A stretch of DNA of 6,662 nt from an uncultured Clostridia bacterium (GTDB lineage: Bacteria; Bacillota; Clostridia; Oscillospirales; Ruminococcaceae): assembly GCA_946533615.1 (NCBI GenBank), contig CAMNBY010000060.1, forward strand, positions 1-6,662, written 5' to 3'. Made by a program: the position numbers and the translations under genes. This document shows positions 5,036 through 6,662 of this stretch, piece after piece. How positions within the stretch are numbered: the stretch's first letter is position 1; each line of letters starts with the position of its first letter. Below the pieces are notes generated by a model. It searched no databases. It was not told the origin of the DNA and saw only the letters and a list, made by a program, of their open reading frames with translations.

Positions 5036-6547
5036 ATGCTAAACTCAATCATCAAAGCGATCGAAAAAGCCAATGATTTTCTTAACGGGATAGTCTGGGG
5101 CTGGCCGGTCATCATACTTATTCTTGCAACAGGGCTGCTGCTCTCGCTCAGGACGAAGTTTTTGCAGGTGACACACTTCAAGGAGTCGCTCGCGACAACG
5201 ATCGTCCCTGCGCTGAAAAGCATCGGAAAGAAAAAGGAAAAGGACAGCAGGCTGCAATCCGTCTCACAGTTCGAGGCGTTTTCGGCGGCGATCTCGGGGA
5301 CCGTCGGCACCGGCAATATCGTCGGCGTTATCTCCGCGATACTCACAGGCGGCCCGGGAGCCGTGCTTTGGATGTGGATATCCGCTTTCTTCGGCATGGT
5401 CACGAACTACTCCGAGAACGTGCTGGGTCTTTATTACAGAAAGAAAAACAGCAAGGGCGAGCTTTCGGGCGGCTCCTTCTACTATATAGCCAACGGCCTT
5501 AAATGGCGCTGGATGGGCTACACGGCCGCTGTGTTCTGCCTCTTTGCGGCGGTCGGGATGAGCGGCGTCCAGACGAACAAGATCAGCGGAACAGTATCCG
5601 AAGCGCTTGACAAGGTGTTCTCCTTCTCCAACATCGGAGCAGTCAGGCTTGTGATCGGCGTTGCGGTGGCCTCTGTTACAGCGGCAATTATCATCGGCGG
5701 CATCAAGAGGATAGGCAAGATCGCCTCGATGATCGTGCCTTTCATGTCCCTGCTCTTCATCGTCATGAGCCTCATCGCCATTTGTATGCACATCGGCAAC
5801 GTGCCTCACGCCTTCGGACTGATCTTCTCAAAGGCGTTCACGTTCAGGGCTGCCGGAGGCGGCGTGCTGGGCTACACCTTCGCGACCGTTATCCGCAAGG
5901 GCATGGCAAGAGGCGTGTTCTCTAACGAGGCAGGTCTCGGCTCCTCGGTAATCGCTCATTCGGCCTCAGAAACAAGAGAGCCCGTAAAGCAGGGGCTCTG
6001 GGGCGTGTTCGAGGTGTTCTTTGATACCTTTATCATCTGCACCCTTACCTCGCTCACCTTCCTTACGACCTTCGACCTCACCGAGCTTTCGGGCAAGGAG
6101 GAGGACACCGCAATGGCTATCAGAATGTTCGAGACAAACTTCGGCTCCTTCGGTATAGCGATTTATTCCGTGATACTTCCGCTCTTCGCCTTTACCACCG
6201 TTCTGGCGTGGTCATACTACGGCGAGAAGGCAACGGAGTTCGTGTTCCACACACGCAGCGAACAGACCCGCAGGACAGCAACTATCATCTTCAAGGTCAT
6301 CTACGTTGTGCTTATCGTGTTCTCGACCCTCATCACCAGTGATCTTATCTGGGCGATCGACGACACCTTCAACGGCCTGATGGCAGTGCCGAACCTTATC
6401 TGCCTTGTGGCGCTCAGCGGACTTGTTGCAAAGATCACGAGAAACTACTTCGACCGCAAGCGCGGCAAGACCGTCGAGCCGATGCTCTCGGCCTATCCCG
6501 ACCTGAACGCCGAGTTCGCCGAGGATATCGCAAAGATGGAGAGCTGA
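5036..6547 (+). CDS. Sodium:alanine/glycine symporter, AGCS family
   Basis: This 503-residue polytopic membrane protein is of typical AGCS (TC 2.A.25) length. It imports alanine and/or glycine with Na+ (H+ in some members) across the cytoplasmic membrane. Family landmarks are the early segment GTVGTGNIVG (88-97), then TGGPGAVLWMW with FFGMVTNYSE, and the strongly conserved GMARGVFSNEAGLGSS (289-304). Hydrophobic segments begin at about 20-40 and recur through to VPNLICLVALSGLVA near the C-terminus, followed by a charged tail. The ATG at 5036 has AAGGGA (5023-5028) 7 nt upstream. It is a single-gene transcription unit behind its own promoter, divergent from the sigma gene, and the sequence does not link it to the sigma regulon. 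The exact substrate and cation cannot be read from sequence. No frameshift or missing landmark is seen. Confidence 0.93.
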   Translation: MLNSIIKAIEKANDFLNGIVWGWPVIILILATGLLLSLRTKFLQVTHFKESLATTIVPALKSIGKKKEKDSRLQSVSQFEAFSAAISGTVGTGNIVGVISAILTGGPGAVLWMWISAFFGMVTNYSENVLGLYYRKKNSKGELSGGSFYYIANGLKWRWMGYTAAVFCLFAAVGMSGVQTNKISGTVSEALDKVFSFSNIGAVRLVIGVAVASVTAAIIIGGIKRIGKIASMIVPFMSLLFIVMSLIAICMHIGNVPHAFGLIFSKAFTFRAAGGGVLGYTFATVIRKGMARGVFSNEAGLGSSVIAHSASETREPVKQGLWGVFEVFFDTFIICTLTSLTFLTTFDLTELSGKEEDTAMAIRMFETNFGSFGIAIYSVILPLFAFTTVLAWSYYGEKATEFVFHTRSEQTRRTATIIFKVIYVVLIVFSTLITSDLIWAIDDTFNGLMAVPNLICLVALSGLVAKITRNYFDRKRGKTVEPMLSAYPDLNAEFAEDIAKMES

Positions 6548-6556
6548 GTTTAGTTG

Positions 6557-6653
6557 TATAGGCAATACCGCGCAACCATTGTGCGCAAGATGCGCAGTCA
6601 GATTTTTCGTCAGATTGCCTAAATTCGACGCAGGAAGGCTGACGCCTTTCAAG
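6557..6653 (-). repeat. Structured intergenic repeat, copy 2 (inverted)
   Basis: Read on the minus strand, this is the second copy of the element at 1-97. Positions 6604-6634 are identical to the reverse complement of 20-50. The equivalents of the copy 1 stems are present: AAGGC(6635-6639)/GCCTT(6644-6648) around the same 4-nt loop, TAGGCAAT(6559-6566)/ATTGCCTA(6614-6621), and GCGCA(6570-6574)/TGCGC(6582-6586). It begins about 10 nt after the symporter stop, so on the plus strand it is probably in the 3' UTR of that gene. TGCGCA (6582-6587)/TGCGCA (6591-6596), followed at a distance by TTTTT (6603-6607), could act as a weak terminator. AAGGAG (6651-6656) at the far edge resembles a ribosome binding site for a gene beyond the window. 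Confidence 0.8.
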
Positions 6654-6662
6654 GAGAATTTG

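Noticed and set aside
5264..5809. Minus-strand open frame of about 181 codons opposite the symporter
   Set aside because: Its His/Asp/Arg-rich composition is the antisense image of hydrophobic codons, and no start signal is seen.
1..6662. Composite transposon or genomic island bounded by the inverted repeats
   Set aside because: No transposase, integrase or target-site duplication is seen. The left half is core ribosome-assembly genes and the repeats differ by compensatory changes, unlike recent insertion ends.

Overview
The window is 6.66 kb of bacterial chromosome, moderately GC-rich, with strong AGGAGG-type ribosome binding sites. Two points place it in the Firmicutes: the rplU-prp-rpmA cluster, and an L27 with the N-terminal extension that Prp protease removes. 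The Mini-III RNase gene and the overlapping sigma/anti-sigma pair suggest a Clostridia member, possibly Ruminococcus-like. The genus is an inference.

Layout, left to right. A structured repeat lies at 1-97. An extended -10 promoter (139-167) and a likely L21 leader follow, then rplU, prp and rpmA. An intrinsic terminator (1211-1246) comes next, and the ribosome binding site of the following small gene starts at the next base. That small membrane-protein gene, apparently frameshifted near its end, precedes obgE. A GC-rich, foldable spacer separates obgE from mrnC. A bidirectional terminator (3335-3361) closes this half. On the minus strand lies an overlapping pair: a sigma-70-type (ECF-like) sigma factor and a membrane-anchored putative anti-sigma factor. 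Divergent to them, with its own strong promoter, is a sodium:alanine/glycine symporter (AGCS family). A second, inverted copy of the left-hand repeat lies at 6557-6653.

How the genes fit together. rplU, prp and rpmA supply two 50S proteins and the protease that matures one of them. Obg is a 50S-assembly GTPase and Mini-III trims 23S rRNA ends, so the left half is a 50S biogenesis module. The terminator directly before the small gene implies that the small gene and obgE are reached by readthrough or from a promoter inside rpmA. The sigma/anti-sigma pair looks like a self-contained envelope-signalling unit. The symporter is a separate transport gene.

The most unusual signal is the pair of repeats. 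They share an identical 31-bp core, but the stems around it differ by paired, compensatory substitutions. This is what selection on a folded RNA or DNA structure would leave.
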